From Adiantum capillus-veneris (lineage: Eukaryota; Streptophyta; Polypodiopsida; Polypodiales; Pteridaceae), in contig CM043964.1 in the NCBI GenBank assembly GCA_014529385.2, positions 130,044,920 through 130,108,919 on the forward strand: a stretch of 64,000 nucleotides of DNA, read 5' to 3'. The position numbers and the translations under genes are program-made. Position 1 is the first letter of the stretch. Every line of letters starts with the position of its first letter. The notes below the pieces were generated by a model. The model was not told where the DNA came from. It saw nothing but the letters and a program-made list of their open reading frames with translations, and did no database searches. Below are positions 13,666 through 25,229 of the stretch, piece by piece.

Positions 13666-14193
13666 TCAACCTCCCACGCATGTTGTTTGTTGACTGTTAT
13701 AGTAACTGATGACATGAGCAGACACTGCCACAAAAGGATTTTCAAGCCAATTCATCCTTGCATAAGCATCGGGGCTTGGTGAATCTGCCCAATTGAGTAA
13801 CCAAGGAAACAATGTGTAATGTAGGTACTTTGGGGATTTGCTAGATCAAATGAAGGAGGACAGAGATAGGTTCCTAAAGGGTTGAACATAGACTTCTAGA
13901 GCATGTCATCCACTAGTAGTGTAGTGTCACTATTGAACTCATTATACTACCTCCAAAACTCTTGAAAAATACTCTTTTTGTTATCTCTAATTAAAAAGAT
14001 CCCAAGAACTTCATTTAGCATGAACTCATCCACTCTACACCTATCTTGACCAAGGATATCTAAGAAAAGTTGTATGCTCAGTGAGGGAAAGCACATTCTC
14101 AAGGCATGCTCTAGATTTTCTCTAGTCATACTACTCCATAGCACTAATTGTACTATTTTCCACAGTGCATGCGAAAAGATCAATGCATGGAGC
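13666..14193 (-). pseudogene. FCP1-like (NIF/HAD) phosphatase, 3' exon relic
   Basis: Reading leftward, a splice-acceptor-like TTTTGTTGTCAG ends at 14194. An exon follows whose product matches the C-terminal half of plant FCP1/SCP-type HAD phosphatases. Visible landmarks are WSSMTRENLEHAL, ILGQDRC, the conserved LLVDD (second HAD Asp pair region) and NPLGTYLCPPSFD. These proteins dephosphorylate phosphoserine, for example on the RNA polymerase II tail. The catalytic DxDxT of the N-terminal half is not in this exon and was not found. Two in-frame TAG codons (near 13954 and 13900) and one frameshift near 13810 break it. After the shift a sensible C-terminus (FPWLLNWADSPSPDAYARM) runs to a stop at 13666. 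It is most likely a decayed gene or gene fragment. Confidence 0.65.
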
Positions 14194-14500
14194 CTGACAA
14201 CAAAATATAGTGCTTCTTTCCCTAAAGCTTTGGGGTGGTGATTACTTCAATTTTGCCGAAGCAAGCATAGAGCTTCTTTTTCTCCCTCAAAAGTCAGTTA
14301 CAAGGTACCTCTTCATGATTAGGCCGTTTACATCTAATATAATTGATTACTTGATAATTGAATTTTTCCGCAACAAACATAGAGCTTCTTGTTCTCCCTC
14401 AAAAGTAGGCTACAAGGTACCTGTCATGAGTAGGCCATTTACATCCAATATAATGCATAACCTTTTCCTTCTCTCTACACCCATAGTCGTGGCTACATCA
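14194..14500. repeat. ~118 bp tandem duplication (putative intron or spacer)
   Basis: Two copies, near 14262 and 14378, share GAGCTTCTT, TCTCCCTCAAAAGT and TACAAGGTACCT. It lies just upstream (minus-strand sense) of the FCP1-like exon and could be its intron. Confidence 0.7.
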
Positions 14501-15250
14501 ACAAGGGTATTAGTCGATTCACATATGTCTGCAAGGGCAAAAATAAGGTAGCAACATCAGTTGGACTGATTGCCTCAACTTGGGACGTGACATCATCTGT
14601 ACCCACTACCTCTCCTAATCCAGCTACTCTGTCAGTGGTGGGGACCTCTATACCTATACCTCTACTATCCCCAAAGGTGGCATCTGCACCCACAGTCATG
14701 GTTGCATCAATAGGGGCATTGGCTGCACCAATTAGACAACATGATCACTTGGACAAGCTACCTCAGCTTGGGCCATGACATCACTGGTACCCACTGCCTT
14801 AGTTGTTCCAATTATTCTATTAGTGAGGACCTCTTCACCTACACCTCTAGTATCTCCAAAATTGGCATAAGGTTGCATCAATAGGGGCATTGGCTGCACC
14901 AATTGCGTTTGCAAGGGCAACATGATCACTTGGACAAGCTACCTCAGCTTGGGCCATGACATCACTGGTACCCACTGCCTTAGTTGTTCCAATTATTCTA
15001 TTAGTGAGGACCTCTTCACCTACACCTCTAGTATCTCCAAAATTGGCATATGTACCTTCAACTTTAGTTGTATCAACATTGGCATCATATGCGTCGTTTG
15101 CATATGCATTGGTAGCAACATCACTTGTACATACTACCTCAGCTTGGGTCATGACATCACTTGTACCCACTACCTCACCTGGTCCAACATCTCTACTAGT
15201 GAGGACCTCCTTATTGGGGCTAAATTCCCATATGTCACCTCCATACCGTT
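14501..15250 (-). repeat. Degenerate coding-like tandem repeats
   Basis: At least three or four copies of a unit lie on the minus strand. Two near-identical 100+ bp blocks (14767-14870 and 14948-15050) are spaced about 181 bp apart, with more diverged ones on either side. The minus-strand frames repeat a recognisable peptide: FGDTRGVGEEVLTNR, then VGTSDVMAQAEVACPSD and variants (FGDSRGIGIEVPTTDR; VGTSDVMTQAEVVCTSD). I do not recognise the protein. The frames stay open across the repeats, suggesting a repeat-protein gene origin. It is on the same strand as, and directly 5' of, the FCP1-like exon. Confidence 0.7.
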
Positions 15251-16018
15251 TCCACCACATATATATTTTACGTATTTTTTTGGCCCACCATTTTGGGCAT
15301 GTACAAGCATTATACTCCGTTTATTGGCCTTTGGGCTACTTGGACTAATTTTAAAAGTCACACATTGTCCAAGTGCCCAAATGGCCCATTTTAATAAAAG
15401 GTCCCAAAACCTCATCACTTTGAGGTTTTTTTGGACTTCAAAAATTGTGTGCTCTCTTGTGCAGCCAACAAAAAGTCTCCACGCTCCTCTCTCTCTGCCT
15501 CACTATACTCAACATGCACGTTTGCACACTGTTGCCCAATATACAACTATTTTCTTTCACAGCAAGTGCATTTAAAAAATTGCATCTCTGAATATGCTTC
15601 ACTCTTGAGTAGGATCATTTTTGTTATGTAAAAGATTTGTGGATTTTTTGTGAAAATTTGTAAACGTTTTTGGTCCAATTTTGGACAAATTTTAGCATTT
15701 ACAGGTCAATTTTAGTAATGAAACTTGGGCATTTTGATGCACATAACTGCCCCATGTATCAATTTGTGGTTTGCATCTTAATATTGTGAAAATTCCCAAA
15801 TTTTTGGGCAACAAATTCAAAAGATTCAGTTGCTTAATTTTTTGCTAAAATTTTCAAAAATTAATAAATTTTTTATTTTTTTTAATTTCACAAATTTCAA
15901 AGGAGATTTTTTAGAAGTATTTTATTACCTTTGTTGGCACTCATTTTGCAAAAATCAATAAAATTTTAGAAAATATAAATTTTTTAAACTTTTACAATTG
16001 TGCACAAAGCTGATACGA
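15251..16018. other. AT-rich non-coding stretch before a copia gag
   Basis: Becomes very T/A-rich from about 15600. It could contain a decayed LTR or leader of the copia element that follows, but no TG...CA boundary or initiator-Met primer site is visible. Confidence 0.4.
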
Positions 16019-16395
16019 TGGCCTCCTCTTTGGATGTGAAGAATCTCTTTGAAATCAAGAGATTTGAAGGCTCCAAATTTGATTTTTGGAAAGAAAGAAT
16101 TCAAGGCATCCTTTTCTTAAAAGACTGTGATGGTGCAGTGCAAGATGTTAAGCATGTAGATATGACAAATGAGGCGTGGCTTACTCTACACAAGAAGACT
16201 ATTGCGTATGTAAAAATGGCTGTTTTAGATGAAATTTTGGTAGACCTTAAGGGTCTTGACACTACCTATGCAGTGTGGTAAAAGCTCAAGGCCACTTATG
16301 AAAATAGGATGCCAGTAAACCAAGTGTACTTGATGCGTAAATTGATGCGCAAGTGAATTTTTCGTGTTCCAGTACATGTTCTCAATAAACTTGCA
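16019..16395 (+). pseudogene. Copia gag N-terminal fragment
   Basis: Starts ATGGCC at 16019. FEIKRFEGSKFDFWKERIQ is the typical copia gag opening. It is followed by an alternating hydrophobic segment ending DTTYAVW at a TAA (16279-16281). After the stop the same frame continues LKATYENRMPVNQVYLMRKL, also typical, then stops again. The rest of gag and the zinc knuckle are missing. It probably belongs to the same decayed element as the pol fragments at 20.5-22.4 kb, with foreign sequence in between. Confidence 0.75.
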
Positions 16396-17164
16396 GTCAA
16401 AGAGGTTCTCCTTTCTTTCAAGTTGGGCAACATGATAGTTGAGGTGTGATTTTCTTTGTTGACTTGTTGTGCATGTCTCTCCCCAACCCCCTCCTTTAAT
16501 AATTGAAACATGCAAACATGCATTGTCTTTGGCTAACCTCTAACCACCCAAGCACCAATCTATAACGATGTAGTAATGTGGCGGCACACTTATGGAGAGC
16601 TAGCCTATGTCATCAGCCATAAAATGGAGGAGGGATCTTTTCGCAAAATATTAAGGATTCCATCACAAAGAACAAAGAGAGATTTTTTCCAAAAGATTTG
16701 CCAAAACGTCTAATTTCTAAAAAAAGCTCCCTTCAGAAGATCTCTCGGTTCCCCTACTCTAAGGACCTGACGGATGAAGACTTGGCACGCGAGTAGTGGT
16801 TAAATGTTTTCAAGTACAGGTACCAAAAGAACAACAAGATGTATTTAAACCATTTGCAGCCACATTTGATGGAAGACTGTAGATTTCTATTTTCCAAAGT
16901 TTATTAGGGGCCCTCTTCATGTGTTAAATTCACCAACAAAAAAATACCCAACAGGGCAGTAGCATGGGCTCGTTGGGGAAGGAGTGCTGCAAATGATAGC
17001 ATCTAGGAATGGCAGGCTTGATCGTAAAATTGAGGCATGGAGGAGGCAAAATGGTTCCTCCCTTGGAAGTGTCCTAGATTCATATAAGAAGGCCCGGATG
17101 GGCATGTGGAATCCAACATATGGGAAGGGCATGCAAGTGGATTATGGTGTCTTCCAAAGCACAA
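16396..17164 (+). other. Exon-like blocks of an unidentified gene (A)
   Basis: The clearest block begins after a CAGTAG acceptor near 16959 and ends at 17164 with a strong donor (A|GTATGT). It encodes about 67 residues without a stop, including RNGRLDRKIEAWRRQNGSS and SVLDSYKKARMGMWNPTYG. Weaker coding-like blocks lie at about 16550-16650 (TYGELAYVISHKMEEGSF) and 16720-16800 (PYSKDLTDEDLARE, then a TAG). The composition looks like genuine protein, but I do not recognise the family. Confidence 0.35.
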
Positions 17165-17711
17165 GTATGTAGATTGTGAGCAACTTATTTATCTCATTGT
17201 AGGCCTGCAATAGCTTGTTGTTAGGACTATTTATGATGTGCTAGTGATTTTGTTTCCTTTTAGATCATATCTAGTTACATGGTGTCTTTTAAACGTTTCT
17301 AAGTGCACCTGTTTGTATAGTTTCAACCTTTGTGATGGTTGAAAGGTAAATTGGTGGAGCTGCACTTGAGCTTGACTGATCATGTAGAATCTCACAAGTA
17401 CTTAGTTTTGATTATTGCTTACTTTGACAATTGTAGTAACTTAGATTGTAAGTATAGCATGTAGTGGATTATTTGAGATTTTCTATAGCTCTTTCAAGTC
17501 CAATAAAAAACACATGTTTGAAGCAAGTAGGAATGCTCTCAATTGAACATGTGTGCATGATTTGTGATAGGCATCTTAAAGCAGGTCAAGGTAATCATGA
17601 TGTTGCTGTCAATGATCAAGTGACTTATCTCTACAAAGTTATGAATCATTCAGTTTCTTTTGCAAATGTCATGCTTTTAATTGCTATATGAGCTATCATT
17701 TCACCTTGTAG
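17165..17711. other. Intron-like or non-coding stretch
   Basis: T-rich sequence between exon-like blocks; nothing recognisable. Confidence 0.3.
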
Positions 17712-17777
17712 GCCAATGAGATAGATAGTAGTATTATGGACATTAAAGACCAGAGAAAGATTCAACAGAGGCAGCAA
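17712..17777 (+). other. Exon-like block (B)
   Basis: 66 bases bounded by CACCTTGTAG| and |GTAGTG. It encodes ANEIDSSIMDIKDQRKIQQ without a stop. It is a candidate small internal exon of the same unidentified gene, and weak on its own. Confidence 0.3.
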
Positions 17778-18531
<754 letters not shown>

Positions 18532-18670
18532 ATACATAGTGGGGATGTTTTAGTATTTTAACAATACTATTCATACTGATCATAGTTTGTTGCCTTATGG
18601 ATAACTTGAAACTTTTAATTCTAGTATGTTTGTCACAGGACTATTGAGATTCCATTTTTGTTGTTGCTAG

Positions 18671-19013
18671 GTCCCTGCCCTCATACTAGATTATGAGGCT
18701 TCAATTTATCTCAATGGGATCTTGAAGCTAGAGCTCGTTAAGAGCTTTGATGGTGCCTTTTGCCATGTTTCATCATGAGAGTTGTTATTTTGTTGGAGAA
18801 CTCTTATGCTTGCTTTGTTCTTGCAGATATGCCCAACAGGTTGCAAAGTTTTATGAGTACATTAGAAGCAATAAAGACCTTGAGATGAGTGAGTTAACCT
18901 TGCCTGGGAATGACACTCCATTTCTGCTACCTTATACTAGAGGCCTATTTAAACCTGACAGTAGTCCATTCTGGCATGGTCATGGCTTGAATGTTCTCAA
19001 CTTTGGGCAGTGA
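18671..19013 (+). other. Exon-like blocks (C, terminal)
   Basis: A first block starts after TTGTTGCTAG| at 18671 and encodes VPALILDYEASIYLNGILKL and on to a TGA. A second block starts after CTTGTTCTTGCAG| at 18827 and runs open for about 61 codons (YAQQVAKFYEYIRSNKDLEM ... NVLNFGQ) to a TGA at 19011. The acceptor of the last block is very good and it could be a 3'-terminal exon. The family is not recognised. Confidence 0.35.
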
Positions 19014-19641
19014 CCTTCAACTTTTTTGGCATAAGTTTGGAGTTGGTAGTGAAGGTATACATGCAATGTGATGGTCGTGAAGTTACAATAGTCTTCATTG
19101 TACGATGTTGTAGACTTTGTACATGGTGTACATTTTGTAGTAAATGATTTTTTGACTCAATGAGTGTTGATTTTTCTTTTTGAATTCTTATCTTGGGTAC
19201 TCTGCGAGGGATTTTGGTTTGTATGTTAGAAATGTGTTGTGTAGAGGGCCTTTAAACCCTTGCCCTTTTGAAATGAATTTTCCATTTTCTATCATCTTTT
19301 TGAGCGGAGAATCTAATGGAAGGATCCTCAACTTGATAACTTAAACCTAGGAAAATCCTTGATGGAGTTCTGCATCAAAGCATGTGCCAAAGGAAATTGC
19401 ATACATGCATTCAACATGAGTATTGTTCAGGCAATAGGTCATAAAGATTCTTAGGATGATGGCCTTTATTTTTGTGGGTTTGGGCTACACTGGTATGCGA
19501 TAATATTACTGACCATTTGATTAATTATCCTACTTTGGGACTCAAGTTTGATGCATAAAATGGTTTCCAAGATTTGAAATTTCTTTGTCACAATGTATGA
19601 GTGGCCTAAGGTTTTGGGTGTTTTCTTAAGTTACATGAGAA
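19014..19641. other. Non-coding stretch (possible 3' UTR at its start)
   Basis: Follows the candidate terminal exon; no gene recognised. Confidence 0.35.
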
Positions 19642-20115
19642 TCAGCTTACAATTGGAGATTGAGATAAAGATTTTTTTTTGAGCTTGTTGAGTATTGCAT
19701 GCAAAGTGAGCTTATATGGCACTAGGATCTTGCACGTATATCTTGCCTTAGAGGTGCTCGTGTGTGAAGGGTTGTGAAGGCCTACACTATTTATATATAA
19801 AACTATAGGGGTGCCACAAACACTATTATTTGAGCTATTGGGACATCCATCTATGGTAGCTATTTGAATTGGGCTATTGAACTCTTGCAATTTTGGAAAC
19901 ATAGTCAAAAAGGCCCTATTGTTTGAGTCAACAATGGCTAGGACACAAGTGTTCTGTCTGTGCTTGTTCTTGATTGCACACTTCACTATAATATATTTGT
20001 TGCATTTTCCATCATACCCATTGTAAGTTTTGGTATGCCAAGTGATGCATGTGGAGGATATTTGAAACGCCTTTCCCATTGTTGTTATACAATCCCATGT
20101 CATTATAAAGATCAA
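19642..20115 (-). other. Unrecognised 157-codon open frame
   Basis: An open frame on the minus strand from an ATG at 20115. It has mixed composition and no low-complexity explanation (for example CVLAIVDSNNRAFLTMFPKL). I see no known motif and no splice or promoter support. It may be chance or a decayed gene. Confidence 0.25.
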
Positions 20116-20519
20116 TATAATGGCAGGCCAATGTGAAGCAAAGCTTCAATTTTCACCGTGTTTGTCAACAGATGTGTGGTTGTTTTGTGAGGTAATATTG
20201 CAAGCCATGGTTTCTCAAGAATGAGTATGATACTTGTATATTCATTGGTCAAAGTGCGGATGGAGCTTTAGTTCCACCTCTATGCTTTGTAGAATGTTGT
20301 ATGGTGTAATTTGTACTTAAGTTGATTTCAGACCATGGAATTTTGAGTAAAAATTTGCACAAGTTTTTTTATTTTAGTTATACTCTCTAATTGCATTTGT
20401 TGCACTCTAATTATGTTTTTATTTTTTTATTAGAATCTATAATGGTATGGCAATGAAGGAGGTGGTTCTTGTTTTGGATGGAATCACTTAGGGGAAAAGC
20501 TTAAGGGCTGATAACATTG
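20116..20519. other. Non-coding stretch
   Basis: T-rich; no feature recognised before the copia integrase fragment. Confidence 0.35.
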
Positions 20520-22420
20520 GGTAATATGTCTATGAAGACATGATACACCTACCCAAAATGGAGTAGTTGAGCACATGAATTTCACAATTCATGCGTGTTA
20601 CAACTATGCTTTCCATGGCAAATTTGACACAAGGAATTTGGGCTCAAGGTGTTCTCACAGAGGATTTTTGGCCATACAAGAAACCACAATATGATCATTT
20701 ACATGTCTTTGGTTGCAAGGAATATGCTCATGTGCCAAAGGAACTTAAAAGGAAGCTTGACCCAAACTCACATAAGGGCATCTTTGTTGGATATGGTGCA
20801 TATTGAGGAGATGGACTATAGTCTCTAGCACCCAAACTCTCATAAAATTATTTTCCGTTCACACGTGATCTTCAATGAATCGAAGATGCGTAAGTTGTCT
20901 TAGATTTTGGTAAAAACTCAAAAGTCTAGTGAGAAGCCTTCCACTAGTAACATTCTGGAGAGTGGGGAATAGTCAAGGATTGAGATGCTCTAATAGAGCC
21001 TCGCATCCAATTGAGTGGTTTTAGCTATGTGTGGATTATGTTATGCTAGCTTACTATGGAGAATCGTCTTGCTTCCAAGAAGCCATGCAGATGGATAATA
21101 AGCTATAGTGGGAGCAAGCTATGCAATTTGAGTATGACTCGATTGTTAGTTATGTGACTTGGAAATTGGTTAAATTGCCTAAAGGAAAGAAAGTTTTACC
21201 TTACATATGTGTTTATAAGGAGAAGCTCACATTGGGAGATCCAAAGCCTAAGTATAAGGCTAAACTCGTATCTAAGGGTTCCAAGCAGGAGAAAGGTGTA
21301 GATTTTGACAAAATCTTTTCACTTGTGGTCAAGATTACTACTTTGCACATGGTGCTTGGACTAGTAGCTTTTCTTCATGGTGATCTCTAAGAGAATGTGT
21401 ACATGCAACAACCTGAAGGGTTTTGTTAAAACAAGTAGATTAGATCTTGTATGTAGACTCAAAAAATCACTTTATGGCTTGAAGCAAGGATCCAGACAAT
21501 GGTATCAAAAGATGAAGAAGCTTGTACAAGAAGAAGCTTAGCAATTAATCACTCATTCTTCTTGTGTTGTATGTCAATGACATGTTCGCTAAAAAGATCT
21601 CTCATGAGATTGCCAATTTAAAGCAACTATTGGGTTAAACTTTTGCTATAAAGAATTTGGAAGAAGCGAGTCACTTTCTTGGAATGTGTATCAAACATGA
21701 CAGGTCAAAGGGAATTCTTGTGTTGTCTCAAAAATTTTACATACATAAGGTCTTGCATCGTTTCAATATGGAGAGGAGAAGGCATCTAGTACCCCAATGT
21801 TGGCATTGTGAAACTTAGCAAGGATGATTCTCCTAGATTGAATGCTATAAAGGGAGAGATGGCTAAGATTTCGTCGTCTTCAAAGATGGGTAGTCTCATA
21901 TATGCAATGGTGGCTACAAGGGTAGGCAATGCTTTTGCAATGGGAGTGGTGAGTTGCTACATGGATAACCTTGGCAAGACACACTGGGATGCAATAAGGT
22001 ATATCCTCAGACACTTGAAAGGTTCAATATCCTTAGACAATACGAGGTCTACATGTGGCTATGTTTTTATATTAACTTGAGGAGCTAATTCTTGGAGATC
22101 ATGTCTTCAAGATTGTACATCCTCTTCCACTACAAAGGCTAAGTATGTTGTAGCTTTAGAGGCCAACAAGGAAGTTTTATTGGTTGACATGTTCAGTGAT
22201 TTAGACAAGGAATAAAAAATTCCAGTGTTGCATTGCAATAGTTAGAGTGCCATTGCCTTGACAAAGAATACCATGTTTCATTCCAAAATGATACACATAT
22301 AGGTGAGGTATCACTTCATTCAGGATGTGTTGGTAGATAAGTGGATTGAGCTTGTCAAAGTTCATAACGATGACAACCTTGCAGATGCACTTCAAAGAGC
22401 CTAGCCACGAAGCGGTCTGC
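20520..22420 (+). pseudogene. Copia pol fragment: integrase C-terminus, reverse transcriptase, RNase H
   Basis: Heavily decayed, in several frames. The integrase tail is seen as TPTQNGVVEHMN (the E of DDE) near 20545. It is followed by HVFGCKEYAHVPKE and KLDPNSHKGIFVGYG at 20690-20800. The RT start (RVT_2) is at 21121-21390: WKLVKLPKGKKVLPYICVYK, YKAKLVSKG, FSLVVKITTL. The RNase H region at 21960-22400 has HWDAIRYILRHLKGS, KAKYVVALEANKEVL and NLADAL. The YVDD region is unreadable, with many stops. The order and orientation match a copia element whose gag is at 16.0 kb and whose 3' LTR follows at 22539. Confidence 0.8.
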
Positions 22421-22527
22421 ACGTTGTATCAAGTTGATGGGCATGGGGTGAAGCCATTGTACTGCTTCACAATTGTAAAGGTTTCATGCACAAATTTCTT
22501 TTAGTCCACTAGGAAACATGGGCTGTT

Positions 22528-22830
22528 AAGTAGGAGGTTGTTAGGGTAACGGCCAAGTGGTCAATTGAACAACACACACACACACACATACCTATCTACT
22601 AACTTTTTCTTCCTTATCAATAGAATAAGGAGCCAATGAGAGATTTCTCACTACTGGACTCCACTCACACTCTATATCTTTTGATTCTCCATAGCATGCA
22701 CTACGTGCCTGCTCTTGCTCCGCACTTCTGCACTCTTCAATTTTCATGAGTCACTGGCCAATTGATTTTCTCTTATGAGCAACTGAGGACAATTCTATCT
22801 CTACTGGGAGGGATGTTATGATTTTTTCCA
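22528..22830 (+). repeat. Polypurine tract and putative 3' LTR of the copia element
   Basis: AAGTAGGAGGT is followed by TGTTAGGGTAACGG at 22539, the expected PPT/LTR junction. The LTR's right end is not defined, and no matching 5' LTR was found near 15-16 kb. A short (CA)n lies at 22570-22587. Confidence 0.5.
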
Positions 22831-24279
22831 CCCTCTTGAGTGATTGACTTGAAATGCTTGGTAAATCATTGTGTTAGTGTGGTCTATCATCATTATGGAA
22901 TCATTACGTAAATTAGGTATAGTTAAACTTGCTTATACTTGCTTATTGTTATCGTGGTTAGTGGTTTAACTCACGTGTGTATGAATGAATTGTAGATTGG
23001 AGCTAAAGGAGGTTCTCAAAGCAATCTTACATCTTTGTCACAATTGCCATCATGGTTGTCACCCAATAAATTAGTTTGTACATCTCGGATAACTTAGTTT
23101 AGAAGTAATGCTCATGGAAAGCACCTCTTATAAAAATGTGGATGAGAATGACATGCTGTGTAAAGAGGGGCTTAAAATTGGAATATTACTTTAATAAAAC
23201 AATACCCAAGTGCAAAGAGTCTTGTGTTGTGCCCTTTGGGGGAGGGCATTGTTGTGTCTCTCTTCTCCTCTCTATTCTATGCATTTATGTTATTAATTTT
23301 GTCTGCATCAAGCTTTATTCTTATCTTAGTATGCTATTATAATTGATTGATTGTGTGTCTATAACTTTCTGTTTGGCATGTATGCATTTAATTTGAAAAT
23401 CATGAAAGAGTGCTTGATTTTGTGTTTAGAGTTTCTATGGTTGTGGATAGCGGTTTTGTTTTAATGAGAAAATTTACTTTGAAGTTAACTATCATAGAAA
23501 AAACCGTAGAGAGAATATTTGGTGAAGAAACATGAAAAAACTATTTTATTAGGTTACTCCTAATTGGTTGACAAGAAGCTCGTAATTTGATATACATAGT
23601 TACTCCCGTTCCCTTGTTCAATAGAAGAGCGAAGGCAAAGGGGCTCGCTCTTCACTATCACGCTTGCTTTAACCTAGCCGAACGTTGGTTTTGTGACAAT
23701 GTGGAGGTAGCAACAAAAGGGGGTCCTCACTATGCACTTGCTTGTAATTACAAGAAGAAACATATGCTACTGTGCTTTTTTCTTACCCCTTCCTTAAAAC
23801 AAAAATCTATGATGGGAAATTGACAGTTGTGTGCCAACTTGGACTTGAAGTCTTGCTTCCCCAAATGGAATATTTTACATTTAAAATGTGACCACCTAAG
23901 TTTGATTAATGCGCTTGCCCATGCTTGGGCAGAGGGTTTTGCCTGTCTAGCTTCTTGGAATCCCCAGATTGTTTGCTTCTAGTCACATTTTGATGACCGC
24001 TCTCCATGCATTTGGTGCCCATTCTTAGAAGCCATTGTTATAATAGTTGAGTCTCATCAAGGCTAGCGGGCTAGTGGTGCCAATTAATTTCCTAAAAGCA
24101 AGAAATGTGATGATTTTTGCATGCAAATAAATCCCCTCTTGAAGTGTTGGTAGCACATGTAAAGTTGCAAGCATCAATATTGGAAATCAGTTTTGGCTAG
24201 AAGATTCTGTTTGGTTTGGTCACCATGCTTAAAAGATTGGACATTTGCTAAACAAAAGAGCACATAGTTGCTACATGGT
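22831..24279. other. Non-coding stretch
   Basis: No recognisable gene or element; the upstream part of the following LINE may be buried here but cannot be read. Confidence 0.35.
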
Positions 24280-24963
24280 TGGGATTAGATAGTGGGAGTT
24301 GCAAGGAGCAAGAATGGTTGTTTAGAGATCAAATTACGGTTTGTTTGTGTGTAACTAATTTCTACAGGATCAACAGTTTCACCTCCACTCAAACTAGTGC
24401 CTATGTCTATAGTGGAAATACTAACATGCCTCTCTTATTTATGCAAACATTTATAAGCAATCCTCTAAGGTGGATGCGGGATCCTTTGACATGAGAGAAG
24501 AATTAATTCCATATGGGAAGTGGAGTGGATTTCTTCACAATGGAATTACACGCTCCATGTCATCTTGGCTTTCCTAGTGCTATCAAGCATAATTACCTCA
24601 CGTGGCTCATCCTACACAAAAGAAATCCAAGAGGATTGGTAAGGGTGATCGAATGTGTCCTAGGTGCAAGAAGGAACAAGAAAGTGGTCATCATCTATTC
24701 TTTGCCTGTCCCTTCAACACTCAGTTTCTAACCCTTCTACAAAGTCTTTTTCAGTTGGTTCATCCATAACAACTCACTTGGAAAGAGGTGATATTAGGGG
24801 AATGTGAGCACATGGATTTCTTCATGAAGAGCTCAATTAGATGCCTTTTCTCTGGCATATATGGACTCAAGGAAACTCTTTTCAATTCCGATCTCCAAAC
24901 TAACACCCCATCCCTCTTTGAAATTTTTACCTCATCAAATTGGCAAGCCATGCTCATTAGCAA
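24280..24963 (+). pseudogene. LINE (non-LTR retrotransposon) 3' fragment with zf-RVT zinc-binding motif
   Basis: Near 24645-24705 one frame reads GDRMCPRCKKEQESGHHLF and then ACPF, the CxxC...H...C pattern of the zinc-binding region at the end of plant LINE reverse transcriptases. Just upstream, in another frame, is HNYLTWLILHKRNPRG, matching the segment that normally precedes it. The reading frame changes between them. Polymerase motifs are absent, consistent with a decayed 3' end. Confidence 0.6.
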
Positions 24964-24974
24964 GTAGGTGGAAC

Positions 24975-25217
24975 TAACTTAGTCTCAGTTCTGATGAGTG
25001 TGCATGTGCGCGGATGCGTGCGTGCGTGGACGGTGTGGTGCGTGTGGGGAAGGGGGAAGAGCACAAGCCGGTGTGGATGGAGAAGCTTCACAAGACTTAA
25101 GATGAGGAGCTCCTTATTCTCATATGTAATGAAGAATAAGGGTATGTACACACGTGAGCGGGCGACCGGACACTGGACGTCCGTGCGGGCAAAAGGCGTA
25201 GCGCCTTTACCCCAACA
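24975..25217 (-). repeat. Putative LTR of a minus-strand copia element
   Basis: On the minus strand AAGTGGGAGAT (PPT) is followed by TGTTGGGGTAAAGG, starting at 25217. The far end is not certain. G/C-rich GTGCGTG runs occur inside. Confidence 0.55.
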
Positions 25218-25229
25218 ATCTCCCACTTA

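Noticed and set aside
23587-23823. 78-codon frame that first suggested organelle-derived sequence
   Set aside because: No chloroplast or mitochondrial gene or rRNA match could be recognised; the flanks are ordinary.
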